Below, in pieces: positions 48,189 to 60,322 of a stretch of 64,000 nucleotides of DNA (the first letter of the stretch is position 1; each line of letters begins with the position of its first letter). The notes beneath the pieces are model-generated. The model saw only the letters and a program-made list of their open reading frames with translations, ran no database searches and was not told the DNA's origin. The position numbers and the translations under genes were made by a program. The stretch comes from Marasmius tenuissimus (Eukaryota; Basidiomycota; Agaricomycetes; Agaricales; Marasmiaceae): the NCBI GenBank assembly GCA_029532415.1, contig JAQOTA010000047.1, forward strand, positions 186,001 through 250,000, in the 5' to 3' direction.

Positions 48189-49137
48189 GCGGAAAATCTT
48201 TCGAACTTGACGCAACTTTTCTGACATTGCCCCACGACATGACAGCGCGATGCTTCCTACACGGGCTTGGCAAATACCCACTTTACTTGTACTCCTCGTC
48301 GCGACAGCGCTTTCCATTTCTCTATAGAGGACATTTCCCGACCTCAACACCGCCTTACCCGACGGAAGCCCCTGCAGTAATTCAGGCATAGAAAGGACCC
48401 TCCTTATACCAGTTATACCACTAGAAGCCTGTCTTCTCAACACTTTGGGAAGCAGGCGAAGAGCTCGATGACTACAACATCAAGGTTGCGACCATCATTA
48501 GTTACATCCCGCGATCGGCGATTCCCGCCTACGCCTTTCTCCACCTCTCCACTTACTCATTCCTCATCATTGGCATGCGGCCTGGCGCCCGACTCTTTTC
48601 ACGACATTCTGTCAGTCTTCAACCATTTTCAACGACATTTTTTGCATGGACCTTGTATCATATCTTCAATTATGTTCACGCTTACACGGTTTGCACACGC
48701 GCAGAGGATTGGATGGCCATCCCGCCCGGGAGGTTTTGTAAGTCAATTTTGACCTTATTCTGCCTACATATTCTGATGATTCTTGACAGACCTCACCGTC
48801 TGGTTGCGGAGTCTTCCATGGACCTGCAAGCGTGATTGCGTCCTATCTATCTCAATACAGGACGCCTTCTGACCTTATCATAATCGAAAGTAATGGCTTT
48901 AGAACTACATTATACATTATATCTGCACATACATTGTATATCCACAGTCACGCACACACAAAAGAGAGCTATCGTTGTTTCCACCGTTTCCAAGCTTGTT
49001 GTCTTCTGGGGTGCACCGCCCAGATTGAGTCAATTGGTCGCGACCCGCGCCAAACAAATACACGTTTCTTCTTATACTCTGCACTCACCTCCACCGCTCT
49101 GGACTATGGAACTCTTCCTTCACCACTCCAGTGCTTG
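48189..49137. other. Intergenic region
   Basis: About 950 bp between the secreted-protein gene and the first recognisable BTB sequence. It may contain the unresolved 5' end of BTB gene 1. Confidence 0.45.
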
Positions 49138-50404
49138 TTCAATGATGTAATATTTGTGGCGACTCACGATGCCCTTTTTGTTGTTGTGAAAGAAGCCACA
49201 GGTCCGGTCAGTGATAAAAGGAACTTCCTTTGTAGAAATAAAAGAATTCTAACTTTCAACTTATCTACGATCAATGATGCGGTCTGCTACTCAGAAATCG
49301 ACAACTTCAAGGGCAGCGACGTCGAAGGAGGGACCTACAGATGGTCCCCAATGTCGCTGGGTAATGGTAAAAAAGGTCCTGTTCGAGGTGAGCCGCGTTC
49401 TTGTTCACCACGATGCAGGATTTTGAGTACTCTCTCATTACAAATAGCTCAGTCCTTCCCAAGTCTACAAGCTCTCGAACAAATCACCCATCTTCCATAT
49501 CTTTCTCACCTCGCAGGGCGGAAGAACAGCCTCCGATCCCATACGTCTATCTGGCCATAATATTGAACAGTTTCAAGATCTGCTGTGGGCCTTGCAGACA
49601 GAGTGAGTTTCATATCTAATTTCGCTCGTATGAAACGTACTAATGACTTGATACAGCCCGTTGCCAGATGCTGTCGAAATACCACTTCCACGTCTGTTGT
49701 CCGTGGCAGAATTGGCGTTCAAATACCAGTTCAAACCTCTGGGACACTGGTCGATGAGCGGCATTCGTCGACTGGTGTCAATGCCCAACAACCCGAAGAT
49801 TCGTCAAGCTCCCGACATTTCTCTCAGCCGTCTCCTCAAGTTATCCATACTATACCAACAACACGACCTTTGCTCGTCCCTTCAATCCAACTGGCTAACA
49901 CGAGTTTATCGTCGTGAACTCTCGCCGTTTGCTGCCATCACTATTGGTGACAAATGTGCCCTACCTCATTTCCTCGGCCATGCGATGTATGTTCATATGG
50001 TTGAGGTGGCTTGCCGCATCGCCAATTGCGAGCGAATAGACCTCGGCTCGCCGTTGACACACTCCCAGAACCTCCATATCTTCTGCGGGTACTATTCGTT
50101 ACAAGCCTATTGGCGGCAAATCCCACAATCGCCGCCAACTTATCCACACTCCCCCGAATGTCGATCATCACAGAATTGCAGGGCCGCTTGGGTAAAACGG
50201 TGGAAAGCCTGTTCCTCATCAGAATTCTCGGCCTTTCCAGACGTCGACGTCCTTCGCCGGATATTAGAGCTCCAACGAAGGTTAGTCGCAGACCCTGTGC
50301 TCAAGGGGTCAATGCCGGTTGGATGTAGGGCCCGTGCGTTGGATGGAGTTATCCAAAAGCGTACAGAGGTCTCCAACAACATGCACCACCACTTTGACAT
50401 ATGA
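49138..50404 (+). CDS. BTB/POZ-domain protein 1 (5' part unresolved)
   Basis: The last two exons are firm: 49517-49602 and 49657-50404. They encode the end of a BTB fold (SGHNIEQFQDLLWALQT), then PLPRLLSVAELAFKYQFKPL and a helical tail. This equals the layout of the neighbour at 50.9-52.6 kb (KADRFRDLLWALHTL, then PLHRLLNIAELAHEYAFPSF). A plausible BTB start (FNDVIFVATHDALFVVV) lies at 49138. The exons in between could not be joined cleanly. Around 49400-49450 a frame reading VSRVLVHHDAGF meets TGA, so either an unusual intron or a lesion lies there. BTB proteins of this mushroom type are thought to be adaptors, often for cullin-3 ligases. The substrate is unknown. Confidence 0.7.
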
Positions 50405-50938
50405 AGTTCGTCCTCCATGTTCTAGAGTGGTATCTTTTTTCCATCGTGCCGATTGTGATCGCAGTGTATGTACGATACATGTACCCCGTACTCCATATGT
50501 CCGCGTGTCCCGAAATTGCTCCATATCACCTACACGAGGCAGGGCCAAGGGATGACCGCAGGTTTCCTAAGGTCTGAGGAAGTCTTTCGTGCCCGGAATA
50601 TGCCTTTGGAATGGAATGTTCCGAATCCATGGGATCTCCCATTTCCCTTTCCACGAAGACCAATCGGCCGTCTCATGATCCTGAACATACTATAGAGCTC
50701 CGTCACAACGCGTCAAACACGTTTCCTCGCTAAGGATCGATACGCTTTTGTACTCCTTGTACACACGTGGAGAAACCGTGTTTGACTTGAGGTCTACGGT
50801 GTATAATGCGGTCGTCCGCCATTGCTGTTCTTCATAGTTCCTTTCCCCGTTTTCAATCGATTTGAATCCGGCTCTCGTCGTCGTCGTTTGCTTCCTCCCT
50901 CCCTACCTTACAATCCGTCCGGAGTCTCCCATTCTAAG
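50405..50938. other. Spacer between the two BTB genes
   Basis: About 530 bp; no gene supported. It contains the promoter of BTB gene 2. Confidence 0.5.
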
Positions 50939-52577
50939 ATGCCCCGAATCGAAGTCTTCGAGCCCACCCACAAAGTCCAGATGTTATTCGAAATCTTTCG
51001 TCGGGGCTCCAAAAGAAGACAATGGACTCCGAGTCGTCGAACGCCGCCACAGGAGTTGAAGCCTAAAGACTCAAGACCCTCATTCTCAGATCATCGCCGC
51101 GCCTCGGATAATAGCAGTAGCGCCAGTGTTCGACATGAACATTCCAGCGTCTTTACGTCTTCATGTTTGACAAAGGACGAATCGCGACACCTCGTGCACG
51201 ACCATGAGTATTACTGCGATCCAGCCTCTGCTACCGATGACCAGTGTTGTCTTTTGAGAGTGGACAAGACATTGTTCCGGGTATGATGGTTCAGGTACTC
51301 TTCTGGTATCATTTGATTCATGTCAGTCTCCGCCAGGTTCTCAACATCGTATTATGCCGTGACAATTCAGCGTTTTCGAGACAAATCTGGTTCGGACGCA
51401 AGGATCATGGGAGAGTCTTCGTCATTCCCGGTAAGGCGGATAGATTCCGTGACCTGTTGTGGGCCCTCCATACTCTGTTCGTCGTTCATTTCTTCGAGCT
51501 CCGGACTGTCGACTGAAACCTGTGCCTATTGCCAGCCCTCCCGACTTTCATTTTGGCTCTCAAAGTTACGACTCAGATGACCACCGTTATACGATTCTTC
51601 ACGACATACCACTACATCGCTTGCTCAACATAGCTGAGCTAGCGCACGAATACGCCTTCCCTTCGTTTGAACGATGGGCGGTAGAAGGAGTTTATCGTTT
51701 CCTGCTTCGCTGCAGTGACCCGGAATCCACGATTCCGCTTCCAAGCTCAGCCTCGTCTTCCATCTCATCATCATCATCAATCACCATCGTTTCAATGGAG
51801 TCCTCGACATCATCCAAAGATGTGGACCCCGACGAGATATACGGGAGAATATTGAAGGTTGCATTACACAGCCGACATCCTCATCTCCTCGACGTCCTAG
51901 CCCAACGACTGGTTGCCAGAATATTATGGTACAACTACCTCCCTGGGCCGGCCCTTATGGAGCCTATAATTCAAAACCGTTCTCACAAGACGGTCGACAC
52001 ACTCCTCGGTGCTATCCACTATCGCATGCTCGTTGACCTGCCTCAACTTGAGCATCCGAAATCTCACATGTCTCGCTCGCAACACGTTTTCCCCCCTGAT
52101 ACGCCGATCGAGCAGCGGATGGAGTTCCTAGCAGCACATCACTCACTCACCAGTCTATGGAAGAAAGTCCGGGAGAATCCTCCTGAACTACGGTGTCAGG
52201 CTCCGTTAAGCGAACCCTCTGGTTCCAAACGTAGTAGCAGCACCAGTACGAGCAAGTTGTCTTTCCGAGGAAAGTTACCCTCTCGACGAGGGTCCTCTTC
52301 CAGTAGCGGAAGTGAGCGCGATATACCCACGTCACATGCTTCATGCGGGCATACATGGAAACGCGTCTGGTCTTCGGCCTGCCGCTACGCGGAGAACAGG
52401 TCTCAAAGCCAGGACGATATCTTGGGTATGCTTAAAGCAACGATGCTACGAGTGCGGAAGATCACGGCAGATGATTCTTCAATCTGTCTTGATTGTGCAC
52501 TGGAAGGACTGGAAGCGTTGGATGTGATCAGGGACAAGGTTATCGATAGGTTACCACAAATGTTCGTCTATGGTTAA
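50939..52577 (+). CDS. BTB/POZ-domain protein 2
   Basis: Exons 50939-51280, 51337-51476 and 51536-52577 give 507 aa; introns are 56 and 59 nt. The N-terminus is basic and Ser-rich. The BTB domain runs from about residue 95 (CCLLRVDKTLFR) through NIVLCRDNSAFSRQ and VFVIPGKADRFRDLLWALH to the conserved LHRLLNIAELAHEYAFPSFE. The C-terminal part is helical with a Ser-rich insert and SCGHTWKRVW. Splicing at CCAG/GTTCTC is chosen over the earlier AG (51326), because only the former joins the two halves of the BTB fold in frame. It is a tandem paralogue of the upstream gene, with about the same architecture. Likely an adaptor protein; partners unknown. Confidence 0.83.
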
Positions 52578-52925
52578 GGAAACTTGTTCTTCCATTAGTA
52601 TGAGTTCTTATTTTACTATCACCGTGTAATCCTCGATTTCCGGCAGGCTGGACTTGAACATGTTTTGTAACTGTAATCTACGCCGTTATAATCTATCAAC
52701 GAACTCAGTCAGATAGTAAAATGCGATGTCATTAGCTATTTTGGGTGCGGATGCTATGAGCGCTAGGGCTTAGGTAGGTTGACTTTCACGTTCTTGAACT
52801 TGAGCTGTAGACAGTCCCATGCTGAGCGCTGAGCGCTGATGGTGCCTTCAGCGAGTCAAACCGAGTCATGAGCAGAAAACTATATCTATTGCCGCCATCA
52901 GAGACCCCTCAACCTCAGATCAATC

Positions 52926-53546
52926 ATGGCAACGTACCATCTTCGCCCATTGCCTAACTCGCCGCCCACACCTTCCGACGTCGAAAAGTACAAAGCATTC
53001 CGACTCTTATCACTTCGCACCAACCCAGAATCCTACTCTTCAACTTATGAAGGAGAAAGCGCCTTCACGGACCAGCAATGGTACGAACGATTGGCGTCCA
53101 AGGGCCTCAAGGTCACGATCGTCGCGTCAACCGAAGGAGAAGACGAATGGGGAGGCATGATAACAGTTCTCACTCCCCAGTTCCTCGACTTTACGGGTTA
53201 CATACCGTCCCGCTTGAAAGAAACGCGCTCAGTGGACTCAGTGTACATCGTCGTCGGGATGTGGGTCCATCCAGACCATAGACGGCGAGGTTTAGGTGCG
53301 CGCTTGATCGAAGAAGCGTCGCAATGGGTCAGAATTCGAGAGGTAGACGATAGACATGTGAAAAGGACGCTATTGTTGGAAGTGGTGAGTGGGAATGCCG
53401 ATGCGGCAAGATTATATGGGAAAATGGGGTTTCAAGAGGTTGACCAGGCAGGGAGCGCGTCCGAAGGGGACGCTACCTTCATGTTTTTGGAAGTAGAGAA
53501 ACACGGGCTACAACGGGCCGGGGTTACAATGAGCCGGGAGGAATAG
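52926..53546 (+). CDS. GNAT-family N-acetyltransferase
   Basis: Single exon, 206 aa. It transfers an acetyl group from acetyl-CoA to an amine; the substrate is unknown. The acetyl-CoA loop motif is present as VGMWVHPDHRRRGLGARLIEE (R/Q-x-x-G-x-G/A; HRRRGLG at about residues 118-124). It is followed by LLEVVSGNADAARLYGKMGF, the typical motif B with the Asn and Tyr used in catalysis. The N-terminus starts with the usual beta strand and helix (YHLRPLPN, SDVEKYKAFRLLSLRTN). Length and layout fit intron-free fungal GNAT proteins related to RimI-like enzymes. The ATG is the first in frame and lies 6 nt after ATCAATC. Confidence 0.9.
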   Translation: MATYHLRPLPNSPPTPSDVEKYKAFRLLSLRTNPESYSSTYEGESAFTDQQWYERLASKGLKVTIVASTEGEDEWGGMITVLTPQFLDFTGYIPSRLKETRSVDSVYIVVGMWVHPDHRRRGLGARLIEEASQWVRIREVDDRHVKRTLLLEVVSGNADAARLYGKMGFQEVDQAGSASEGDATFMFLEVEKHGLQRAGVTMSREE

Positions 53547-53624
53547 AATCAGGAGATTGGGACAGTCGTATTATACATTTCAGGGCACTCGGCGGTTTGA
53601 TTTAGTTTTAGTTTATGGGTTATA

Positions 53625-54173
53625 TTAATGGAATTCTTCACGGAATGTAACCGAGAGGTCAACGACGATACCCGCTGCGACGAAGGCTTTGAACGTCTGC
53701 GTGGATACGATTCTTCAGTTCCTGAGACGAGGGAGATACAACAAGTGCTCACCTCCGACTTCGCATGTTGCCCCATCGCTTCTTTGTCGGCGTACCTACG
53801 AGCCGGTCGATCAGATCTAGTCAAGACAACACAACATCGAGTACGATCTTGCTCACTCTTCAATGACTGTGAACTTGTTACTTTCGTTGCCAACTCCCCG
53901 TGTAGTGCGATATCTAAAACTCAACACGGTTAACAATGGGACACTTAGTGGAGGTTGTGAGAGTACTCACGTCAGTGTCCCCGGTTCCTTAGAGGACTCG
54001 GCGTCTTGCCTGAGCACAGATAGATGCTTCTGAACCTCGTCTGCCTTGCCCTCTACTGCTATGACATGTGCAATCACAATGAATTTAGACTTGAGTTCCG
54101 GGCTGTGGTGACCAAGATGTCAGTCTTGAGAAAGAACATTGGTCTGTAAGGCATACGGCGGGACGATAGACAT
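53625..54173 (-). CDS. ABM-fold (antibiotic biosynthesis monooxygenase-like) protein, copy 1
   Basis: Small ferredoxin-like alpha/beta barrel protein of the quinol monooxygenase/YgiN type, usually dimeric. Five exons (54173-54157, 54102-53971, 53913-53857, 53795-53753, 53696-53625) give 106 aa. The family core is plain: PELKSKFIVIAHVIAVEGKA, DEVQKHLS, EPGTLTYRTTRGVG, KFTVIEEYADKEAMGQHAKS, and the end TFKAFVAAGIVVD. Exon lengths (17, 132, 57, 43, 72 nt) are identical to those of copy 2. It has no signal peptide and is likely cytosolic. The reaction is unknown; some family members oxidise quinones and others have no known activity. It lies tail to tail with the GNAT gene, 78 bp away. Confidence 0.87.
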
Positions 54174-54700
54174 GGTGGGACTGGGTTGGAAAGATAAAGG
54201 GCGGGGAAGACCATGTCCTCAGGACATTTTAAGGTTCGCAATTATGCATGGGGCCCTACGATATTCCGGCAAGATTATGATAGTCCAATTTGTCCTGTGC
54301 TGACTGTACTTTCTTGGTCTCTGAGGTTGTGCCACGACTGCCGACCGGCTGGATAAGTCAGCAAGACTTGTTGAAAAGGGGGCACACCGGGCAATTTCGA
54401 GGTGCCCCGGGTCCTTGGTGGTGGTAAGTATATGAATGAAGACTTGCATCGACCTGAGGAAGTCCACTTCCACTGAAGAGACTCGAAGGATGGGCCGTCA
54501 CCATGCCTATTATGAAAATAATGAAATACGGTAGATCAAGGCGGAATCACAAGCTCAGAATCCACTTCTGACCAGGCGACGCAAGAGGCCGATTATGACT
54601 GGTGGCTGGTGACCGGCGACCGGTGAAGCTGAGGGCAGGCGGTGGTGTGGAGGTCGTTTTGTACATTGTTATTGACTTCCCTATAATTTACGAGCAACAT
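54174..54700. other. Spacer between the two ABM genes
   Basis: About 530 bp; promoter of copy 1 and 3' flank of copy 2. No gene supported. Confidence 0.5.
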
Positions 54701-55240
54701 TTACTGGAACTCTTCACGAAACACGCACGAAACATCGGCAACGGTGCCAGAGGCAAAGAAATCTTTAAACGCCTGAACGAGTGTCCTCGAGTCAGTAAGT
54801 AGGAGAGGTGTGGTGGTTGTTTGCACACCTGAGACTGTAGGTGTTGATCTAACGCTCCCTTGTCGAGATACCTGAAGAACGACGGTCAAACGAGTGTATG
54901 ACCGACATCGAAGGAGAATCACTCACTCTTCGATGACTGTGAACTTATCGCTATCACTGCCAACCCCACGCGTAGTACGGTACCTGAGAACACAATGAGC
55001 GGTACTCATGAATCGAAATGAAGAAAGCACACATCAGGGTCCCAGGTTCCTTGGAGTTGGCCTCTTGTAGAATTTTCGATAGATATTTCTGGACTTCGTC
55101 CGCCTTGCCCTCCGCTGCCTTCAACTCTGCGATCGCAAAGAATTTCTTGGATTTCAGTTCTTCTCTGGGTCAAGACAAAGGATTGTCAAATTCTATGCGG
55201 AATTCACCATCTCCAGAACTTACGGGGGCGAGAGCGACAT
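54701..55240 (-). CDS. ABM-fold (antibiotic biosynthesis monooxygenase-like) protein, copy 2
   Basis: Tandem paralogue of copy 1, in the same orientation about 0.5 kb upstream. Five exons (55240-55224, 55164-55033, 54983-54927, 54871-54829, 54772-54701) give 106 aa. Sequence blocks are EELKSKKFFAIAELKAAEGK, ADEVQKYLSKILQEA, EPGTLMYRTTRGVGSDSDK, FTVIEEYLDKGALDQHLQ and AFKDFFASGTVADVS. All exon lengths and phases equal those of copy 1, so the duplication is of a whole gene. The proteins have diverged mostly in surface helices, while the strand YRTTRGVG is the same. Both copies look intact. Confidence 0.87.
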
Positions 55241-56317
55241 TGTTCTGATGTGGGATGATATTCTTGAGGATCTTGTGAGTATTTTGTCTGAGAGGTGTTG
55301 AACTCTTTATAAGTCCTGGGGCAGGCCCATATGGTGATTGCAGTACCCGGACCCATGTTATCTTAATTTGAATTGTCGATGAGGAATCGATATCCGAGGT
55401 GTGCGAAGAGTCACTTCCTTAGGTATGTACCACGCAACTGGGTGCGATGAATAATGACCATTGCCGACCAATGTCAGATTCATCAGCACGTAAAAGGATT
55501 GGCTGACGAGTCGGAAGGGTTCCGTTCGGACTCGTCGTCGTCTGGCTCCTTGCGCATACCTTCATCCGAACCGAGATGACCGCGAGTGAACGACAGCCGA
55601 AACATTCGATCGGAAGCTTGGCATAGGAACAGATACTGGATAGCGACAGCAATCTTCTTCAGGCCATGATACTATTTTGCCGTGAGATGGGGTCCGTGGG
55701 GTGACACTGAAAGAACGGTTGGTCACTTGGGTTGTGATGGAGAGTTCAGTCCGTTCGAAAGGGTGCCCGAGGGTGGCAGTCCGATGCTGACACTGAGAGA
55801 GACCCACGAGTAACCCATAAGCCCTTGCTGGGAGATGAGAAGTGAATTGATGTCGCTCTCGGAGGATCTCCGATAAACCGCCGTGATGAGGCCCTGTATG
55901 TTCTGGTAATCCCTTAGGGTTTGAAAGGAAGCGTAAGTAGGGCCTTGAGTTACAAGAAATAAACCGAAACACACCTCAATCAAGAATTTCGCGATGACAT
56001 GGGAGTAGTTCAACGAGTGCAAAAAACCGTGCTTGTCGCTCGCGATGCCAGAATGTTGTTGGGCGCAAGGAAAGTAGAGGTCAGCTTGCATGGCTCGAAG
56101 TGCTTGAGCGATAGCTAATGTTCTTTAGTAAATCAATAGAGGGCAAGGTCATGGTGGTTTTGTGGTAACCCGAGGATCAGGATGAGTTCACGGTCCGCGT
56201 CCCGCCGCGTGTCGTGCTTCAACGTCAACCACTACGAGCTCACTGAGCTCTCCTCACAGCCTTGCATCTTCAAGGCTTCAATCCGAAAATTTGCTTCCAT
56301 ATGCATCTTTGACGACC
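55241..56317. other. Intergenic region with an unresolved minus-strand frame
   Basis: About 1.1 kb. Minus frames at 56091-55723 (HGFLHSLNYSHVIAKFLIE) and 55972-55562 (TTQVTNRSFSVTPRTP) overlap. They could be pieces of a spliced gene or a relic; no family could be named. Confidence 0.4.
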
Positions 56318-59300
56318 ATGGAAGAAGAATTCGCTCCAGCTGGCCGTTCAGTCGACATCGAACTTGGTGGTCAAGAAGTCATCACTATCGACCTCGACAA
56401 CCTCGACCCGGACCCTCATGACGTTTTAGATCTTCTGAAGGATGGTGATTGTAAAGTATGGGTCTGGACAAAACTTGCAGGAGAATATTGGAGACGAGGA
56501 TATTTGGATGCGGCTGAGAGCATAACTAATGCTGGAATCGACGGTGAGTTCCAAATATTTTCTGTCCCGGTATTCATTTTGACGTCCTGGTTGAAGCGTT
56601 CCAACAAGTTGGAAACGACGACTCCTTGCCACCCCTTCTGTCCTTGAAGGCTAACCTGCAGTTGGCACATGCCCGACGAGCACCAAAAATTCTTCTTTCC
56701 AATGCCCGTGAGCGTGGTTATGAGGTTCTTTCATGGCCTTATTCATCTAATGTTTGTCCATTACAGGTGAGGATATCCTGCCGGTGGACCAGAAAACCAA
56801 GGAACAATACTTCAATGCGGCAACGAGCGACATGAACCGTGGACTGAGTATACCATCGGTTGCGCAGTATGGCGGGGGGCAGTTGGCATTCTTGACACGA
56901 GGTGCGTGTTTTGCCAGCGCTTTTTGCTCCTCATTTGACCTTCAGTATCTCTTCAGGTATCCTCCAGCTGGACACCCGACTATTCGACGAAGCAATGCGA
57001 ACATTTGAGCAGGTACTCAGTGACAAGCCCACAAATATCGTAGCTTTGTTCGGGAAGGTAAAGATCCTTATTCGCTTCTATCCTCAATCCTGACCCGATG
57101 CCAGGCGCGAATCCTCTACACGCGTAGAAATTACACACAAGCCCTCCAAACATTTCAACTCGTCCTTCGTTACAGTCCCAATTGCCAACCTGATCCTCGA
57201 ATCGGTATCGGTCTATGTTTCTGGGCTATGGATAACAAAGCTAAAGCCAAGGCTGCGTGGGAGCGGAGTCTGGAGGTGGTACGTGCCCTACCATTCGCCC
57301 GAACTACCGCCCAATTAACGCCTTATCTGACTTCAGAACCCGTCAGAATGGGCAGCGCAACTCCTTCTAGGTCTTGAAGCCATCAACTCCAGCAAAGACA
57401 CTTCCCATTCGGACGTTGAGCGGACCCACGCATTCGTCACTGGCACCAAACTTGTCGAGAGTGCTTTCAAATTGAACCAGAAAAACGCGTCCGCTGCCAA
57501 CGCTCTCTGCGAGTTGTTCATCCAGAAGGGCAACTTGAAGCGGGCGACTAAGCTCGCAGAACGAACAGTACAGTTTGCGGATACTCTGACGGTCCTTACG
57601 GAAGGTCACCTCCGATCTGCACGAATAGCTCACTCAGAAGGCGATCTCGTCTCGGCCAATGCACAATATAAAGCTGCCTCCGAGAAACAATCAAAACACC
57701 CTATTGCCGCCATTGGGGTCGCCCAGATGCAGATGAACAATGGTCAGTGATGTGTTCCTGCCCTTTGCTCGCGTTCGACCTTTACCTTACTCTTGTTTTT
57801 TGTTTTCAGACGAAATGGCTGGTGCTATCCATACCCTTGACACCCTTCTACAATCTCCCAACCCTCAAAAGTGTAATGAAGCCGTCGTCATGCTTGCATC
57901 CCTCCGAGCTTTCCCAAGACCCGGAGTTTCGAGCTCTGACATCGAGAAAGAGCGAACGAAAGCACGGGAACTGTTCGACCGGATAACGAAGGCTTTGGAA
58001 TCCGATGATTTGAAAGCTAATGGTCACGGGCAGCATGGTGGGAACAGGATTCCACGGGCACTTGCTGATGACATGGCGATGTACGTTGAAATTGCCAAGT
58101 TGTGGCAGTCGGAGAGTCTTGAGAGGACAACAAAGGCATTGAAGGAGGCGCTGAGGATCGGCGAAGCATCAGGATCGGTTGAGCCGAGGATACTCAACAA
58201 CCTTGGTGCGCTGCATCACTTGGAGGAGAGGTACACGGATGCGCGGGTGATGTATGAGAAGGCATTGACGACCGTGTCGAGTATGACTACGGAGAATGCG
58301 GAGAGCATGTCAACGTCGATTCTGTACAACTTGGCGAGAGTTTACGAGGATCAGGAGGACGATGCGTTGGCGAAGGAAGCGTACGATAAATTGCTGTCGC
58401 GGCATCCCGAGTACAACGACGGTAGGTGCCCGCAGATCTGGCATCGAATGTATCAAGTGCTGATCATCTGACAGCTAAACTTCGACAAGCTAAACTTCTG
58501 TGTAATATCAACCGCAACAATGATGCCCACGAACTGCTCAAACAAGCCCTCACCGCTCAAAGCGGTAACCTCAACTTACGCGCCTTCTACACCTACTTCC
58601 TCATCCAGAGCAACCTTCCGAAACTCGCCAAAGACTTTGTCTTTGCCACGCTAAAAGAGTACGACCGACATGATGTCTACTCGTTATGTGCCGCAGGGTG
58701 GATAATGTACCACCAGGCTCGCGAAACCCGCGAGACGACTCCTGAGGCTATCAAGGACAGGAAACGGGGCTTCCAGCGGTCGGCCGATTTTTACGAGAAG
58801 GCCTTACAGCTAGACCCGTGTTGTGCCTTCGCTGCTCAAGGCCTTGCTATTGTCACCGCAGAAGACGCGTTGGGATCGCTCACGAGTACTACTCCGTCAG
58901 CGGACGAAGTTCAGAAACGGATGAGCAATGCCAGGGAGGCATTGGACATATTCGCCAAAGTCAGGGAGTCAATCAGCGATGGGAGTGTTTACTTGAACAT
59001 AGGTCATTGTCACTATTCAAGAGACGAGTTCGACCGGGCCATTGAAAGCGTGAGTACATTGAGTTGTAGGGTTTGAGCAAACGTTCATCACCTGTTTGTC
59101 TTTCAGTATGAGACTGCATCCGTGCGGTTCTACAAGGGTCAGAACGTTCCGGTACTCCTCTGTTTGTGCAGGTCATGGTATGCAAAGGCCATGAAGGATC
59201 AGTCCTACCCAGCGATATGCAAGGCCCTGGATTGTGCTCAAAAGGTTCGTCTGGCTCTACGCTCGCCTGTGGTATATTACTCCTGACATGGACAACCAAG

Positions 59301-60322
59301 GCTTTGCACGTACAACCCAACGACAAAGCGATCCTGTACAACATCGCCATGATTCAACAAAAGTCAGCTGAGATGCTGTTCTCGTTGAAGCCTGAAAAGC
59401 GGAAACTGGAGGACTTGACTCGAGTCATCGAACAAGCGAGTCATGCGCAGAGGTTGGTGGCTCCATCTCATACGGGCTGGCATGTTCTTCCGCTGACTAG
59501 TTGGTGGTATACACCAGGCTCTTTGCATCGCTAGCTTCCGATCCGGCGCCAGTTGTACCTTACAGTCGTGACATCGCGGACAACCGACGGAAATATGGTG
59601 ACAACATGTTGAAGAAGGGTGACGACCAGTTGGCAGCACAAAGGAAGTATGAAGATGAGACAAAGGCCCGTTTAGACGCCGCGAGGGCGAAGCGTCAGGA
59701 AGACAGGGATCGAGTGGAAGCGGCTGAGGTATGGGTCCTCGCGTTATCCTTCGTGCAGAATTGACCGGCGATCGTATTTGCAGCGTGAGCGAATGGAAGT
59801 GTTGCGTCAAGAGGCGGAGAAACTTGCTGAACAGCGTCGGCATGATCGCGAGCAGGCTCTTGAGTGGACGAGAGAAGTTAAGATGGATAGTGATGATGAG
59901 AAGGAGAAGAAACCCAAGAAGACGCGTCGACCCAAGCTGGAGTCTGCAGCAGTGAGTGGCGATGAGAGCGAACCGCCAAAGAAGAAGCGGAGAGGGAAGT
60001 TGAGGAAGGCTGGCGGTGAACTGCCAGAAGAGGAGGAAGAGGAGGCCGTATTCTCCGACGACGAGGATGCGGAGAAACCTGCGAAGAAGGTCAGTTAATT
60101 TCATCTTACAGTGGTCGGATAATTTGATTGACATCTGGGCGATGTAGCGGCCGAAAAAGCGAGTAGTTAGGGATGACGACGAAGAGGAGGCTTCAGCTCC
60201 TTCGCGGAAGAAGCAATAGTGAGTAATTCTGATATCAGGATGAAAACGTAAACTAACGATGACTGTGTAGCAAAAGTAAGGAGGTGCTTTCTGATACTGA
60301 CGACGAGGATATGGAGGGATAG
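56318..60322 (+). CDS. CTR9: Ctr9, TPR subunit of the Paf1 transcription elongation complex
   Basis: Scaffold subunit of the Paf1 complex, which travels with RNA polymerase II and promotes histone H2B ubiquitination and H3 methylation. Fourteen exons, beginning 56318-56543, 56597-56707, 56767-56901, 56957-57057, 57105-57278, 57337-57742, 57810-58421, 58475-59049, 59107-59244, 59301-59452, 59518-59728, 59784-60089, 60148-60218 and 60271-60322, give 1089 aa with all phases consistent. The start is MEEEFAPAGRSVDIELGG, followed by many TPRs. Family landmarks include LQLAHARRAPKILLSNAR, GQLAFLTRGILQLDTRLFDE, ARILYTRRNYTQALQTFQL and NNLGALHHLEERYTDARVMY. A Lys/Arg/Glu-rich coiled-coil tail (KYEDETKARLDAARAKRQED) ends in acidic, phospho-site-like SDTDDEDMEG. 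Length matches fungal Ctr9. Confidence 0.95.

Noticed and set aside
53628..53933. Plus-strand frame of 101 codons after the GNAT gene
   Set aside because: It is antisense to the five-exon ABM gene, whose splice sites and family motifs are clear.
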